DNA of 32,780 nucleotides from Bacteroidales bacterium. Its GTDB lineage: Bacteria; Bacteroidota; Bacteroidia; Bacteroidales; P3. The notes beneath the pieces are model-generated. The model saw only the letters and a program-made list of their open reading frames with translations, searched no databases and was not told the origin of the DNA. The translations under genes were made by a program, and so were the position numbers. Where the stretch lies: positions 1-32,780 of the forward strand of contig JAFRRK010000089.1 of assembly GCA_017428115.1 (NCBI GenBank). Direction: 5' to 3'. Of this stretch, positions 1 through 7,726 are shown one piece after another. Numbering within the stretch: the first letter of the stretch is position 1; each line of letters begins with the position of its first letter.

Positions 1-55
1 GCAGACAAGCAAGCTTGTCTGCGCCCGGCCTAACGAAAACGTTGAAATTTTGGGT
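1..55. repeat. Hairpin and right part of a palindromic repeat, cut by the window edge
   Basis: Bases 1-10 and 13-22 are perfect reverse complements separated by AA, giving a 10-bp stem. About 15 bases further on is GAAAACGTTG. The same order, a long perfect stem with an AA centre followed by TGAAACGTTG, occurs in the nested palindrome at 28096-28323. I read this as the right half of another member of that family whose left half lies outside the window. No coding frame is visible here. Confidence 0.5.
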
Positions 56-166
56 GTTTCTTTTTGGTGTGTATAACTATCTGATTAGTAGATAACGGTT
101 GTGGATAAGGCGGAGGTGTGGCAGATTGTTTTTGCCAAAAAAAGTTTCTATATAAAAAAAAAGTCG

Positions 167-174
167 TATCTTTA
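167..174 (+). promoter_or_regulatory. Weak -7-like box upstream of recJ
   Basis: TATCTTTA resembles the Bacteroidota -7 consensus TAnnTTTG with the last base changed. It lies 13 bp before the chosen recJ start and I see no convincing -33 box at the usual distance. It also overlaps an upstream in-frame extension of recJ, which is one reason for preferring the start at 188. Confidence 0.3.
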
Positions 175-187
175 CACCCAGAAAAAA

Positions 188-2023
188 ATGAAAAGTAAAC
201 GTTGGATTTTAAAAGAAGGATATGACAAAGAGCTAGTTAGAAAACTTTCGGAAGAGATCGGTGTTGATGAAATTATTGCTACGTTGTTGGTTGAACGTGG
301 CATTTCGACCTTTGAGGAGGCACGATGTTTCTTCCGGCCTAGTCTAGATCAGTTGCATGATCCTTTTATGATGAAGGATATGGAGCTCGCCATTGCCCGC
401 ATCAATGAGGCGGTGCGACGACGCGAACGCATCCTTATTTATGGTGACTACGATGTGGACGGCACCTCGGCAGTGGCGTTGGTGTATTCTTATTTGCAGT
501 CGTTTAACAGAAATATCGACTTTTATATCCCCGACCGCGACAGCGAGGGGTACGGCATCTCGTACAAGGGTATTGACTATGCCAGAGAGACGGGGGTGAA
601 GCTGATTATAGCACTCGACTGCGGCATTAAGGCGATGGAGCAGGTGGCGTATGCCAAAGAGCTTGGCATCGATTTCATCATTGGCGACCATCACCTGCCT
701 GACGGCGACAATATACCAGCGGCGGTGGCTGTGCTCGACCCTAAGCGCTCGGATTGTCCCTACCCCTATAAGGAGCTGTCGGGCTGTGGCATCGGCTTTA
801 AGATAGTGGAGGCCCATCAGGAGCAAAGGTTGGGTGTGAGGCTTTGCGACGAGGTGGAGCATTTGGACGAGGTGCACCGCGAGAAACGCGAGCGGTTGAA
901 GCTGACGCTGCTGAAATATCTCGACTTGGTGGCGGTGAGCATAGCGTCGGACATAGTGCCTATCATGGGTGAAAACCGTGTGCTGGCAGCCTATGGGTTG
1001 AAGGTGATTAATACCCGTCCGCGACCCGGTATAGAGGCGATATTGACCTACGGACACATAGAGCGGCGCAGCGAGGAGGAGATACGTAACCACCCCGAGG
1101 ATAAGTCTTATTTCCGCAAGGAGTTGAACATATCTGACTTGGTCTTTTTGGTGGGTCCGCGCATCAATGCGGCAGGACGTATCAGGAGCGCTTTCGACTC
1201 GGTGAGGCTGCTACTGAGCGACAATCCCGTACAGGCAGGTATGCTGGCCGAGGAGATTAACCAGTATAATACTGAGCGAAAGGACCTTGACAGTGCTGCC
1301 ACGGAGGAGGCGAAACGCCGCATAGAGAGTAGCCCCGCCATGAAGGGAAAGAAGAGCATTGTGCTGTTTGACAAAGAATGGCACAAGGGAGTGGTGGGTA
1401 TTGTGGCGTCGAGGCTGGTGGAGGCTTATTATAAACCCACGATTATCTTCACCCAATCGGCCGACAACCTTATCACCGGCTCGGCACGAAGCATCAAGGA
1501 GTTTGATGTGCATACTGCATTGGAGCAGTGTGCCGACCTGCTGGAACATTTCGGAGGGCACAGGTGCGCTGCAGGCGTGAGTGTCCGTCCCGAGAATTTC
1601 GAGGCTTTCAAAGTCCGTTTTGAGCAGGTGGTGGAGCAGAGCCTCACGGCTGCCAGTATGGTGCCGGAGATTGAGATAGATGCTGAGTTGGATTTCGGCA
1701 GGCATATTACGCCTAAGTTTCTGCGTATCCTGAAACAGTTCAGCCCCTTTGGCCCAGAGAACAACATGCCGGTGTTTGTGTCGCACGATTTGGTGGACAC
1801 GGGCTATGCCCGTATAGTGGGGACGAACCATCTGAAATTTAGTGCCACCTCCATCACCTCTCGCTCGGGCTTTTATCCTGCCATCGGCTTTGGTCTGGGC
1901 GAATACTTCAACCGTGTGAAGAGGGGCGACCCATTCACCATTTGCTACACTCTGGAGGAGAACTATTGGAACGGCCGCACTGAGATACAGCTTAATGTGA
2001 AAGATATGCAGTTCGACGACTAA
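188..2023 (+). CDS. recJ: Single-stranded-DNA-specific 5'-3' exonuclease RecJ
   Basis: The 611-residue product is a DHH-family nuclease of the RecJ type, which degrades single-stranded DNA 5' to 3' in recombination and mismatch repair in the cytoplasm. Visible motifs are DYDVDG at residues 87-92, the DHH triad at 167-169 and the GGH motif of the DHHA1 domain at 456-458 (GGHRCAAG). The C-terminal part fits the RecJ OB domain. Length is normal for the family. An in-frame ATG at 101 would add 29 lysine-rich residues unlike RecJ; I chose the ATG at 188, which begins MKSKRWILKEGYD as in Bacteroidota homologues. Only 20 bp separate it from the following acetyltransferase, so the three genes are probably one transcript. 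Confidence 0.96.
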   Translation: MKSKRWILKEGYDKELVRKLSEEIGVDEIIATLLVERGISTFEEARCFFRPSLDQLHDPFMMKDMELAIARINEAVRRRERILIYGDYDVDGTSAVALVYSYLQSFNRNIDFYIPDRDSEGYGISYKGIDYARETGVKLIIALDCGIKAMEQVAYAKELGIDFIIGDHHLPDGDNIPAAVAVLDPKRSDCPYPYKELSGCGIGFKIVEAHQEQRLGVRLCDEVEHLDEVHREKRERLKLTLLKYLDLVAVSIASDIVPIMGENRVLAAYGLKVINTRPRPGIEAILTYGHIERRSEEEIRNHPEDKSYFRKELNISDLVFLVGPRINAAGRIRSAFDSVRLLLSDNPVQAGMLAEEINQYNTERKDLDSAATEEAKRRIESSPAMKGKKSIVLFDKEWHKGVVGIVASRLVEAYYKPTIIFTQSADNLITGSARSIKEFDVHTALEQCADLLEHFGGHRCAAGVSVRPENFEAFKVRFEQVVEQSLTAASMVPEIEIDAELDFGRHITPKFLRILKQFSPFGPENNMPVFVSHDLVDTGYARIVGTNHLKFSATSITSRSGFYPAIGFGLGEYFNRVKRGDPFTICYTLEENYWNGRTEIQLNVKDMQFDD

Positions 2024-2043
2024 CCCACCCCAATTGCCTGCTT

Positions 2044-2544
2044 ATGCTGAAACTTAGACAATGGTACTTAAATGACGTGCAGGCGATAGTGTGGCTCACT
2101 AGCCATGCTGACTATCGCTATATGGATGACTTTCTGCCCCAATGCCTGGCCGTTGAGAGTGCGAGGAGTGTGATTATGAGTTTGGTCGATTTGATGTATT
2201 TTGTAGGCGATGTTCACCAGGCTGTGGAATGGGATGGCAGGGTGGTGGGTGGCGTAGGAGTGTCGCGTATGGAGGGCAACTATTGCGACAATGGATTGTT
2301 GCGCTGTATGCTCCTGCCCGAAATGTGTGGCCACGGTATTGGTACCGAGGTGATACGCCGTGTGGTGGAGGAGGCGGCGTCGAGCGGCAGTTTCCATCGG
2401 CTGACTGCTCAGGTGTTTGATCCCAATAGCATGGCGGTAAAGGTGTTGGAAAAGAACGGGTTCGTCCATGAAGGCACCAAGCGCCGTGCGGTAAGTAAAG
2501 GCGGGATTGTGTATGACGAATTGATATACGGAATGGTATGGTAG
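2044..2544 (+). CDS. GNAT-family N-acetyltransferase (RimJ/RimL-like), copy 1
   Basis: A 166-residue GNAT acetyltransferase, expected to move an acetyl group from acetyl-CoA to an unknown amine. The acetyl-CoA-binding motif A is LPEMCGHGIGTEVIRRVV (x-x-G-x-G core at GHGIG), followed by a motif-B-like stretch with NSMAVKVLEKNGF, the usual Asn and LEKxGF pattern of RimL-type enzymes. It lies 20 bp after recJ and overlaps the next gene by 7 bp. Its C-terminal half closely matches that gene's product, so the two arose by tandem duplication. The substrate cannot be told from sequence. Confidence 0.85.
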   Translation: MLKLRQWYLNDVQAIVWLTSHADYRYMDDFLPQCLAVESARSVIMSLVDLMYFVGDVHQAVEWDGRVVGGVGVSRMEGNYCDNGLLRCMLLPEMCGHGIGTEVIRRVVEEAASSGSFHRLTAQVFDPNSMAVKVLEKNGFVHEGTKRRAVSKGGIVYDELIYGMVW

Positions 2545-3056
2545 CGGTAGAGTTGAGACCATGGCAAAGATGGGATGCCGCTAACTATGCCTACATGTTG
2601 AACCATGTGGACTTCAGTTATCTGGAGGATACCTACTTGGAATATAGGGATGCCAGAGCTGCCAAAAGACATATAGAGCAAGCGCTAAGCGACGAAGAGC
2701 AGCGGGGCGACTTGTACCGTGCCGTGATAGTGAATGGCGTGTTGGCCGGCGAGGTGCAGGTGGTGTCGCAGTATGGTGTGCATCATATCGATGCTTTCTT
2801 AGGTTGCCTCCTTATGGAGGAGTATACGGGCAGAGGTGTGGGCTATCAGGCTTGCCGACAAATAATAGAGATGGCCTTCGAAAAGAATGACTATCAACGC
2901 CTCACGGCTCAAGTGTATGACCCCAACAAAGCATCGATAGGCATGTTGGAGAAACTGGGTTTCGCACATGAGGTGACGCTACGTAACGGAGTGAGGAAGG
3001 ATGAAAATGTGTATGACGTGCATGTGTACGGCTTGTTGAGGGAGGACTTTAGCTAA
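2538..3056 (+). CDS. GNAT-family N-acetyltransferase (RimJ/RimL-like), copy 2
   Basis: A 172-residue paralogue of the preceding enzyme. The ATG lies inside the end of copy 1, in an ATGGTATGGTAG overlap, which suggests translational coupling. It shares RLTAQVxDPN, LEKxGFxHE and VYDxxxYG with copy 1. The acetyl-CoA loop is EEYTGRGVGYQACRQIIE, with a cleaner RGxG core than copy 1. Probable protein or small-molecule acetyltransferase; substrate unknown. It is the last gene of the recJ cluster; no clear terminator follows. Confidence 0.85.
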   Translation: MVAVELRPWQRWDAANYAYMLNHVDFSYLEDTYLEYRDARAAKRHIEQALSDEEQRGDLYRAVIVNGVLAGEVQVVSQYGVHHIDAFLGCLLMEEYTGRGVGYQACRQIIEMAFEKNDYQRLTAQVYDPNKASIGMLEKLGFAHEVTLRNGVRKDENVYDVHVYGLLREDFS

Positions 3057-3123
3057 TTGACATCTATTTCAAATTGCAAAACAAATAATCAGGGTGCCCT
3101 CTAATAAATAATATCCATTATTA

Positions 3124-3340
3124 AACCCAAATCGGTCATTAGGGTTTATGGCAGATTAGCATTTGTTTCGAGCAGATTGACCGCATCGCTGGTGAAGGTG
3201 AGAAAGGCATCCAGTGAATGCCTTTCAGCTACGGTGAGACAGGGATGTGGACAAGATGCCGAAAGAAATGCTGATATGGCTTAAACAGACTAAAAAAGAC
3301 ATGTATAATTGAAAAGTCGGCCTAATGACCGATTTGGGTT
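3124..3340. mobile_element. 217-bp element with 20-bp perfect terminal inverted repeats (MITE-like or IS remnant)
   Basis: Bases 3124-3143 (AACCCAAATCGG...) and 3321-3340 are exact reverse complements over 20 bp. The interior has no ORF of useful size. It has a 9-bp perfect hairpin (3202-3210 with 3218-3226) and a short coding-like patch reading FEQIDRIAGEGEKGIQ before a stop. A non-autonomous transposable element or an internally deleted insertion sequence fits best. I could not identify a clean target-site duplication or the IS family. Confidence 0.55.
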
Positions 3341-3603
3341 AAAACCTCTAAAAAATAAATATCAATTATTCAACAATATAAATTATAATTCTGCGTTATA
3401 CAACCTGTAGAAACAACAACACTTATGAGCAGGTACAAGGCCACAGGCATCCAGCCCCTTTTCAACGCAGAAAAAGCTGTGTGGAAAGAGACGAAAAACC
3501 ATGTGATAGACAGAAAAATATCAACCTAAACCGAGGTCTTCAACTGAAATACGAACCTCGAACAATCATTGCAGTCAATTAGAAAGCTGGTGAAACGGAT
3601 AAA

Positions 3604-3656
3604 GTAGGCTCTCCGTCTAAACCAGAAAACAAAAAACATCAATCATTAGAGCCTAC
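3604..3656 (+). promoter_or_regulatory. Inverted repeat in the leader of ettA
   Basis: GTAGGCTCT (3604-3612) is an exact reverse complement of AGAGCCTAC (3648-3656). The second arm ends 10 bases before the ettA ATG. If both arms are transcribed they would form a 9-bp stem closing a 35-base loop next to the start codon. That could affect initiation, but I see no leader peptide, so regulation is only a possibility. Confidence 0.35.
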
Positions 3657-3666
3657 CTCATGTATT

Positions 3667-5337
3667 ATGGCTGACGACAAGAAGATTATTTTTTCAATGG
3701 TGGGGGTGGGTAAGCTTATTCCTCCTAGCCGACAAATACTCAAGGATATATATCTTAGTTTCTTTTATGGTGCCAAGATAGGCATCATAGGCCTCAACGG
3801 CTCGGGTAAGTCATCGCTCCTCAAGATAATAGCAGGTGTAGATAAGGACTATCAGGGCGAGGTGGTCTTTGCTCCCGGCTACAGCGTAGGCTATCTCGAA
3901 CAGGAACCTAGGCTTGACGACAACAAGACTGTCAAAGAGGTGGTTCAGGAGGCTGTACAGCCCATCGTCGATGCGCTGAAGGAATATGACGAGGTGAACA
4001 ATGCCTTCGCCGAACCTGATGCCGACTTCGACAAACTATGCCAACGGCAGGGCGAGCTGACCGAGCTGCTGGAGCAATACGATGCTTGGAACCTTGACAG
4101 CCGTCTCGAGCGGGCGATGGATGCGCTGCGTTGCCCCGACGAGGATGCCATGGTGTCGACCCTCAGCGGCGGAGAACGCCGTCGGGTGGCATTGTGCCGC
4201 CTGCTGCTGCAGGAGCCAGACATCCTCCTGCTCGACGAACCCACCAACCACCTTGATGCCGAGAGCATCGAGTGGCTGGAACAGCATCTGCGCCAGTATA
4301 AAGGCACCGTCATCGCTGTGACGCACGACCGCTATTTCCTCGACAATGTGGCAGGCTGGATTCTCGAGCTGGACCGTGGCGAGGGCATCCCCTGGCAGGG
4401 CAACTACAGCAGCTGGCTCGACCAGAAGACCCAACGGCTAGCCATGGAAGAGAAGCAGGAGAGCAAACGCCGTAAGACCCTACAGCGCGAGCTGGAGTGG
4501 GTGCGCATGGCCCCCAAGGCCCGTCATGCCAAGGGCAAAGCCCGTCTGGCCGCATACGACCGCATGATGAACGAGGATGTGAAAGAAAAGGAGCAAAACC
4601 TCGAAATATTCATTCCAAACGGTCCTCGCTTAGGCAACAAGGTGTTGGAGGTGGAGGGCGTGAGCAAGGCCTATGGCGATAAACTGCTGTATGAGAACCT
4701 CACCTTCTCACTCCCACCGGCAGGCATCGTAGGCGTCATAGGACCAAACGGATGCGGCAAGACCACACTCTTCCGTCTTATCATGGGACTGGAGAAACCC
4801 GACACCGGTACTTTCACTGTGGGCGAGACGGTAAAGATAGGCTATGTAGACCAGCAGCATGTGCAGATAGACCCCGAGAAGAGCGTCTACGATGTCGTAT
4901 CTGAAGGCAACGAACTCATCCCCATGGGAGGCAGGCTGGTCAACGCCCGTGCATATCTGTCGCGCTTCAACTTCACCGGCACCGACCAAAGCAAGAAGGC
5001 CGGCGTGCTCAGTGGTGGCGAACGCAACCGTCTGCATTTGGCATTAACCTTGAAGAGCGAGGCCAACGTGCTACTCCTCGACGAGCCAACCAACGATATA
5101 GATGTCAACACTATGCGGGCATTGGAGGAAGGCCTGGAGAACTTTGCAGGCTGCGCTGTGGTCATCAGCCACGACCGCTGGTTCCTCGACCGCATATGTA
5201 CCCATATCCTTGCCTTCGAGGGCGACTCGCAGGTATATTTCTTTGAAGGCTCATATAGCGAGTATGAGGAGAACCGCAGGAAGCGCCTCGGCGACGACAC
5301 ACCGCACCGCCTACGATATAAGAAACTGATGAAGTAA
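3667..5337 (+). CDS. ettA: ABC-F protein EttA (energy-dependent translational throttle)
   Basis: The 556-residue product matches E. coli EttA (555 residues) nearly end to end by recalled sequence. EttA binds the ribosomal E site and gates translation by ATP/ADP state. Two ABC domains are visible. The first has Walker A GLNGSGKS at residues 42-49, signature LSGGE at 166-170 and Walker B LLLDEPTNHLD with catalytic Glu191. The second has Walker A GPNGCGKTT from residue 359 and Walker B DEPTNDID with Glu473. Between them are the EttA-typical LDRGEGIPWEGNYSSW-like segment and a charged linker. Both catalytic glutamates are present, so it should be active. There is no membrane domain. The Cys in the second Walker A is unusual but tolerated. 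Confidence 0.95.
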   Translation: MADDKKIIFSMVGVGKLIPPSRQILKDIYLSFFYGAKIGIIGLNGSGKSSLLKIIAGVDKDYQGEVVFAPGYSVGYLEQEPRLDDNKTVKEVVQEAVQPIVDALKEYDEVNNAFAEPDADFDKLCQRQGELTELLEQYDAWNLDSRLERAMDALRCPDEDAMVSTLSGGERRRVALCRLLLQEPDILLLDEPTNHLDAESIEWLEQHLRQYKGTVIAVTHDRYFLDNVAGWILELDRGEGIPWQGNYSSWLDQKTQRLAMEEKQESKRRKTLQRELEWVRMAPKARHAKGKARLAAYDRMMNEDVKEKEQNLEIFIPNGPRLGNKVLEVEGVSKAYGDKLLYENLTFSLPPAGIVGVIGPNGCGKTTLFRLIMGLEKPDTGTFTVGETVKIGYVDQQHVQIDPEKSVYDVVSEGNELIPMGGRLVNARAYLSRFNFTGTDQSKKAGVLSGGERNRLHLALTLKSEANVLLLDEPTNDIDVNTMRALEEGLENFAGCAVVISHDRWFLDRICTHILAFEGDSQVYFFEGSYSEYEENRRKRLGDDTPHRLRYKKLMK

Positions 5338-5352
5338 TCAAACAACCCACCC

Positions 5353-5853
5353 ATGCCCACACAAAAAATAATACTGATACTCCTCTTTCTCGGTTTCACT
5401 ATCGGAAGTCCGCAGGATTTCATTCTTCCCAATTCCCAATTCTCAATTCTCAATTCTCTTTCGGCTCAAGAAATTGGAGTGGTTCACAATGAGCAGGGCA
5501 GTGTGGTGAGCTCTTCGCACGGCGTGGTCGACGCCGACGACCGCTTGGCAGTGCTTATCACCTATTCCTACGACAGCGTCGGCGTGGTGGAGACCCGCTC
5601 GCTGCAGAGCTACGACAGGCATGGGCGCCCCATGCGCAAAGAGGTGTATACCGTGGACGAGTATCTGCTCTTCACTGAGGATAACCGCTACGACCGCCAC
5701 GGCAACCGCATCCGCTGTGTCCAAACCACCTACGACGAAGATGGCCGCCCCGACCGCGTAGTATACAAGTACCGCTATCGCCGTCAACCCGACAACACTT
5801 GGGCGCTGACCTCCATGAAGATAAACGGTATAGATGTGCTGTCGGAAGAATAG
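5353..5853 (+). CDS. Small exported protein with YD-like motifs and a heptamer repeat in its signal region
   Basis: A 166-residue protein of unknown function, 15 bp after ettA and probably co-transcribed. The N-terminus is a signal peptide (MPTQKIILILLFLGFTIG), but the likely cleavage site SLSAQ lies about 20 residues later than usual. The extra residues include NSQFSILNS, encoded by four tandem 7-bp units AATTCYC (5431-5458). The mature part has two YDRHGxx motifs and one YDEDGR motif, reminiscent of YD/RHS-type beta-hairpin repeats but too few to assign a family. Likely periplasmic or surface-located. I infer that the repeat expanded or inserted within an ordinary signal peptide. Confidence 0.65.
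   Translation: MPTQKIILILLFLGFTIGSPQDFILPNSQFSILNSLSAQEIGVVHNEQGSVVSSSHGVVDADDRLAVLITYSYDSVGVVETRSLQSYDRHGRPMRKEVYTVDEYLLFTEDNRYDRHGNRIRCVQTTYDEDGRPDRVVYKYRYRRQPDNTWALTSMKINGIDVLSEE
5431..5458 (+). repeat. Tandem heptanucleotide repeat (AATTCYC x4) inside a signal-peptide region
   Basis: Four consecutive 7-bp units: one AATTCCC followed by three AATTCTC. Seven is not a multiple of three, so gain or loss of a unit would shift the frame of the 5353-5853 gene. Related AATTCTC runs occur outside genes at about 22740-22757 (complement) and within the dispersed repeats near 19258 and 25740. Confidence 0.8.
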
Positions 5854-5865
5854 CCCTCCTTTGAC

Positions 5866-5884
5866 AATCTCTAAAAAAGAGATT
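5866..5884 (+). terminator. Weak hairpin after the 5353-5853 gene
   Basis: AATCTCT (5866-5872) pairs with AGAGATT (5878-5884) around an A5 loop, 13 bp after the stop codon. The stem is AT-rich and is not followed by a long T run, so termination would be inefficient. Confidence 0.35.
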
Positions 5885-5946
5885 TGTTAATGCGTTAGAC
5901 CGTCAGCTTTGCAGCGAATTTGCGGTATAACAAACCTTACCTTATT

Positions 5947-6190
5947 GTTATTGTAACCATAGTTTGACAAGTCATAGTCTTGATAAAAAAACAATAATAA
6001 CACCTTTGTTTCTTTCATCAGACTTTGTTGAGTGACAATGATTTAGCTGTAGAATTGTTGTTCGTTCTGCGTTAATAAGACGGAGATCAAACTGAGAATA
6101 AACGGATGTCAATCAAAGAAAAAACGTAGTTTTATGACTCGAACTTATTTGTCAAACTATTGTTACAATTACAACTATGGTTTGACAAGT
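5947..6190. repeat. Inverted repeat with core GTTTGACAAGT, three arms
   Basis: Arm A (5947-5972) and arm B (6147-6172) match in opposite orientation at 22 of 26 positions. Arm C (6172-6190, CAACTATGGTTTGACAAGT) repeats the core of arm A in direct orientation. Arms B and C also form a local hairpin, TTGTCAAAC (6149-6157) with GTTTGACAA (6180-6188). No ORF lies between A and B. Confidence 0.55.
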
Positions 6191-6315
6191 TGTTTTTTTT
6201 CTCCCCAAAAGTGATACATGCATCCATCCCTATTGTCATCGTCATCGTCATCATGTCGTACTATATTTCTCGACGTTGCTTGGGCTTGGCAAAGAAAGCG
6301 AGCTTTGTAGAACGA

Positions 6316-6356
6316 GGTGCCGCTTTTTTATTTTAAAAGTGGCACCCTAATTTTTT
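6316..6356 (+). terminator. Rho-independent terminator-like hairpin
   Basis: GGTGCCGCTTTT (6316-6327) pairs with AAAAGTGGCACC (6335-6346) with a single G-T wobble. It is followed by CTAA and a T6 run on the + strand. It lies 460 bp after the nearest + gene, so it may end read-through from 5353-5853 or an unannotated short transcript. Confidence 0.5.
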
Positions 6357-6622
6357 GCCTTTTTCGGTATAATTGTATTATGAACGGCCGACAGCACTCA
6401 TTCCAATCACACGCCATGCCTTCGTCGTGCCTTCGTCGTGTGTTCGTTTGCGGAGACGAAAACAGGGCGAAGTCAGGAACAAGGCAGACAGCCTCCACAA
6501 CAGCCCGCCTGTGGGACGGGAAGAAGTAGACAAAAGCGTATGGCTAAAAAAACGGCTCGGGGTGCAGGCCTGTTTTTAAATAGTCAATCTTTGGTAAAAA
6601 AATATGTATATCAGAGGTCTAA

Positions 6623-7624
6623 CTATTGGAGGTGTATTTCACTTTTCATGGAGCAGAATTGTTGGGCGCGGAGGGAGAGGTTGTGACGGAGGGGCTGCTG
6701 GTAGAGGGAGATTTCGAGGGTGTGGTAGTTGCCTTCGCGACCGAAAAGGGGCAGGATATAGTCGTTGCGGGTGTAGCCGCTGACTTGCAGAAGGAGGCTG
6801 TTGGTGTCGAGGACGACGGTGAGGGGCTCTTCATGGCCGGTGGGGTGGGGGTTGGCGATTGTGGCGGGGGTGGCGTCGGTGCGCCAGTTGACGGGGTTGA
6901 TGGCAAAGCGGTTGCCCTGACTGAGCATGGGGATGGCGCAAGAGTTGTCGCGCACGGAGTTGTAGCAGACCACAACACCGAGGTCGGCACTGTCTTGCGC
7001 GGGGCGCAGGTAGGGGGCGGCTTTTAGGTCAGCTTCGGTGACTTTCCAGCCAATGACATAGGCGGCTACCAGCTGTTTTTGTACTTCGGGCTGGAGGTGT
7101 TTGAGGATTTCGACCACGGCAGTGCCGCCTTGGCTGAAGCCGGCGAGGATGAACGGTCGGCCGCCGTTGAGGTGTTCGAGATAGTGTGCAAAGGCTTTTC
7201 GGGCGTCGCCCATGGCCAGGGGTAGGCGGGAGCGCATGAGGGTGTCGGAGGTGAACGACTGAAGGGTGCATTGGCGGTAGTAGGGCGAAAAGAAATTCAA
7301 CCCGCCAGACAAGAGCTGGTCGACACCCACCATCTCGCCTAGGAGCAGTTGGCGTGTGCTGTCGTTGTAAGTGTCGGCATAGTGGCAGGAGAGCCCGCGG
7401 AGGGAGTAGTCGCCAGTTTCGGTAGAGGTGATGTAGAAGAGGTCGACCGATGCATGACGGTCGACGATGTACCATTGCGAGTTGTCGGCATAGTTGGGAG
7501 CTGTGGGGATGGTGGCAAGGGGGCTTGTGGCAGGCTGGTTTCTGCACGACAGGGTGCTACAGACGTATGCCAGACAGAGTAATGATAATGGTAAAAATGT
7601 TGATATTGAGTGTTTTTTTTTCAT
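6623..7624 (-). CDS. DUF3089-like alpha/beta hydrolase lipoprotein
   Basis: The 333-residue product starts MKKKHSISTFLPLSLLCLAYVCSTLSC, a lipoprotein signal with the likely lipidated Cys at residue 27. The mature part has the nucleophile-elbow motif GFSQGG of serine hydrolases, preceded by HYLEHLNGGRPFILA, and a run of features (YADTYND, FFSPYYRQ) that recall the DUF3089 family. A secreted or outer-membrane esterase/lipase-like role is inferred; the substrate is unknown. The ATG at complement 7624 is preferred to upstream extensions because it gives the signal peptide directly and lies downstream of a promoter-like site. Transcribed divergently from dnaE. Confidence 0.7.
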   Translation of the reverse strand: MKKKHSISTFLPLSLLCLAYVCSTLSCRNQPATSPLATIPTAPNYADNSQWYIVDRHASVDLFYITSTETGDYSLRGLSCHYADTYNDSTRQLLLGEMVGVDQLLSGGLNFFSPYYRQCTLQSFTSDTLMRSRLPLAMGDARKAFAHYLEHLNGGRPFILAGFSQGGTAVVEILKHLQPEVQKQLVAAYVIGWKVTEADLKAAPYLRPAQDSADLGVVVCYNSVRDNSCAIPMLSQGNRFAINPVNWRTDATPATIANPHPTGHEEPLTVVLDTNSLLLQVSGYTRNDYILPLFGREGNYHTLEISLYQQPLRHNLSLRAQQFCSMKSEIHLQ

Positions 7625-7645
7625 AATGGATGATTGCTGTTGGTT

Positions 7646-7654
7646 GCAAAGATA
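7646..7654 (-). promoter_or_regulatory. -7 box for the divergent lipoprotein gene
   Basis: On the - strand this reads TATCTTTGC, a perfect TAnnTTTG box, 21 bp before the ATG at 7624. A T-rich stretch (TTTATTTTC) lies at about the -33 distance but there is no exact TTTG there. Confidence 0.6.
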
Positions 7655-7661
7655 CTTCTTT

Positions 7662-7692
7662 TTTGTGGATTGAAAATAAATTTGTATATTTG
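7662..7692 (+). promoter_or_regulatory. Consensus Bacteroidota promoter for dnaE
   Basis: TTTG at 7662-7665, a 19-bp spacer and TATATTTG at 7685-7692 match the sigma-ABfr consensus exactly. The dnaE ATG follows 34 bp downstream. It overlaps the control region of the divergent gene. Confidence 0.8.
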
Positions 7693-7726
7693 CAAATTGA
7701 AGATATAACTCTCTTTCTTTTTTAGC

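Larger units (their letters stand above)
3057..3666. other. 610-bp intergenic region between GNAT genes and ettA
   Basis: Apart from the inverted-repeat element at 3124-3340, this holds AT-rich sequence, a 34-codon open frame at 3425-3529 (ATG to TAA, product begins MSRYKATGIQPLF, no recognised family), a 6-bp hairpin (3532-3537 with 3555-3560) and a 9-bp inverted repeat just before ettA. The 34-codon frame is too short and isolated to call a gene. A second AT-rich segment near 3347 partly repeats the one near 3100, just outside the two ends of the element. Confidence 0.6.
5854..6622. other. 769-bp non-coding region rich in inverted repeats
   Basis: No convincing gene is present. Three short + frames here (starting 6317, 6373 and 6438) lack start context and family features. 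The region holds an imperfect 26-bp inverted repeat (5947-5972 with 6147-6172), a third direct copy of its core (6172-6190), a triple GTCATC run near 6236-6252, a strong hairpin at 6316-6346 and a tandem GCCTTCGTCGT pair at 6418-6439. It separates convergent transcription units (5353-5853 on + and 6623-7624 on -). Confidence 0.6.

Noticed and set aside
6418-6439. Tandem GCCTTCGTCGT as a possible CRISPR-like or regulatory array
   Set aside because: Only two units without spacers; it is a plain short tandem repeat.
6317-6686. Three short + strand ORFs in the intergenic region before the DUF3089-like gene
   Set aside because: They overlap one another in two frames, include repeat sequence and a terminator hairpin, and have no promoter or family features.
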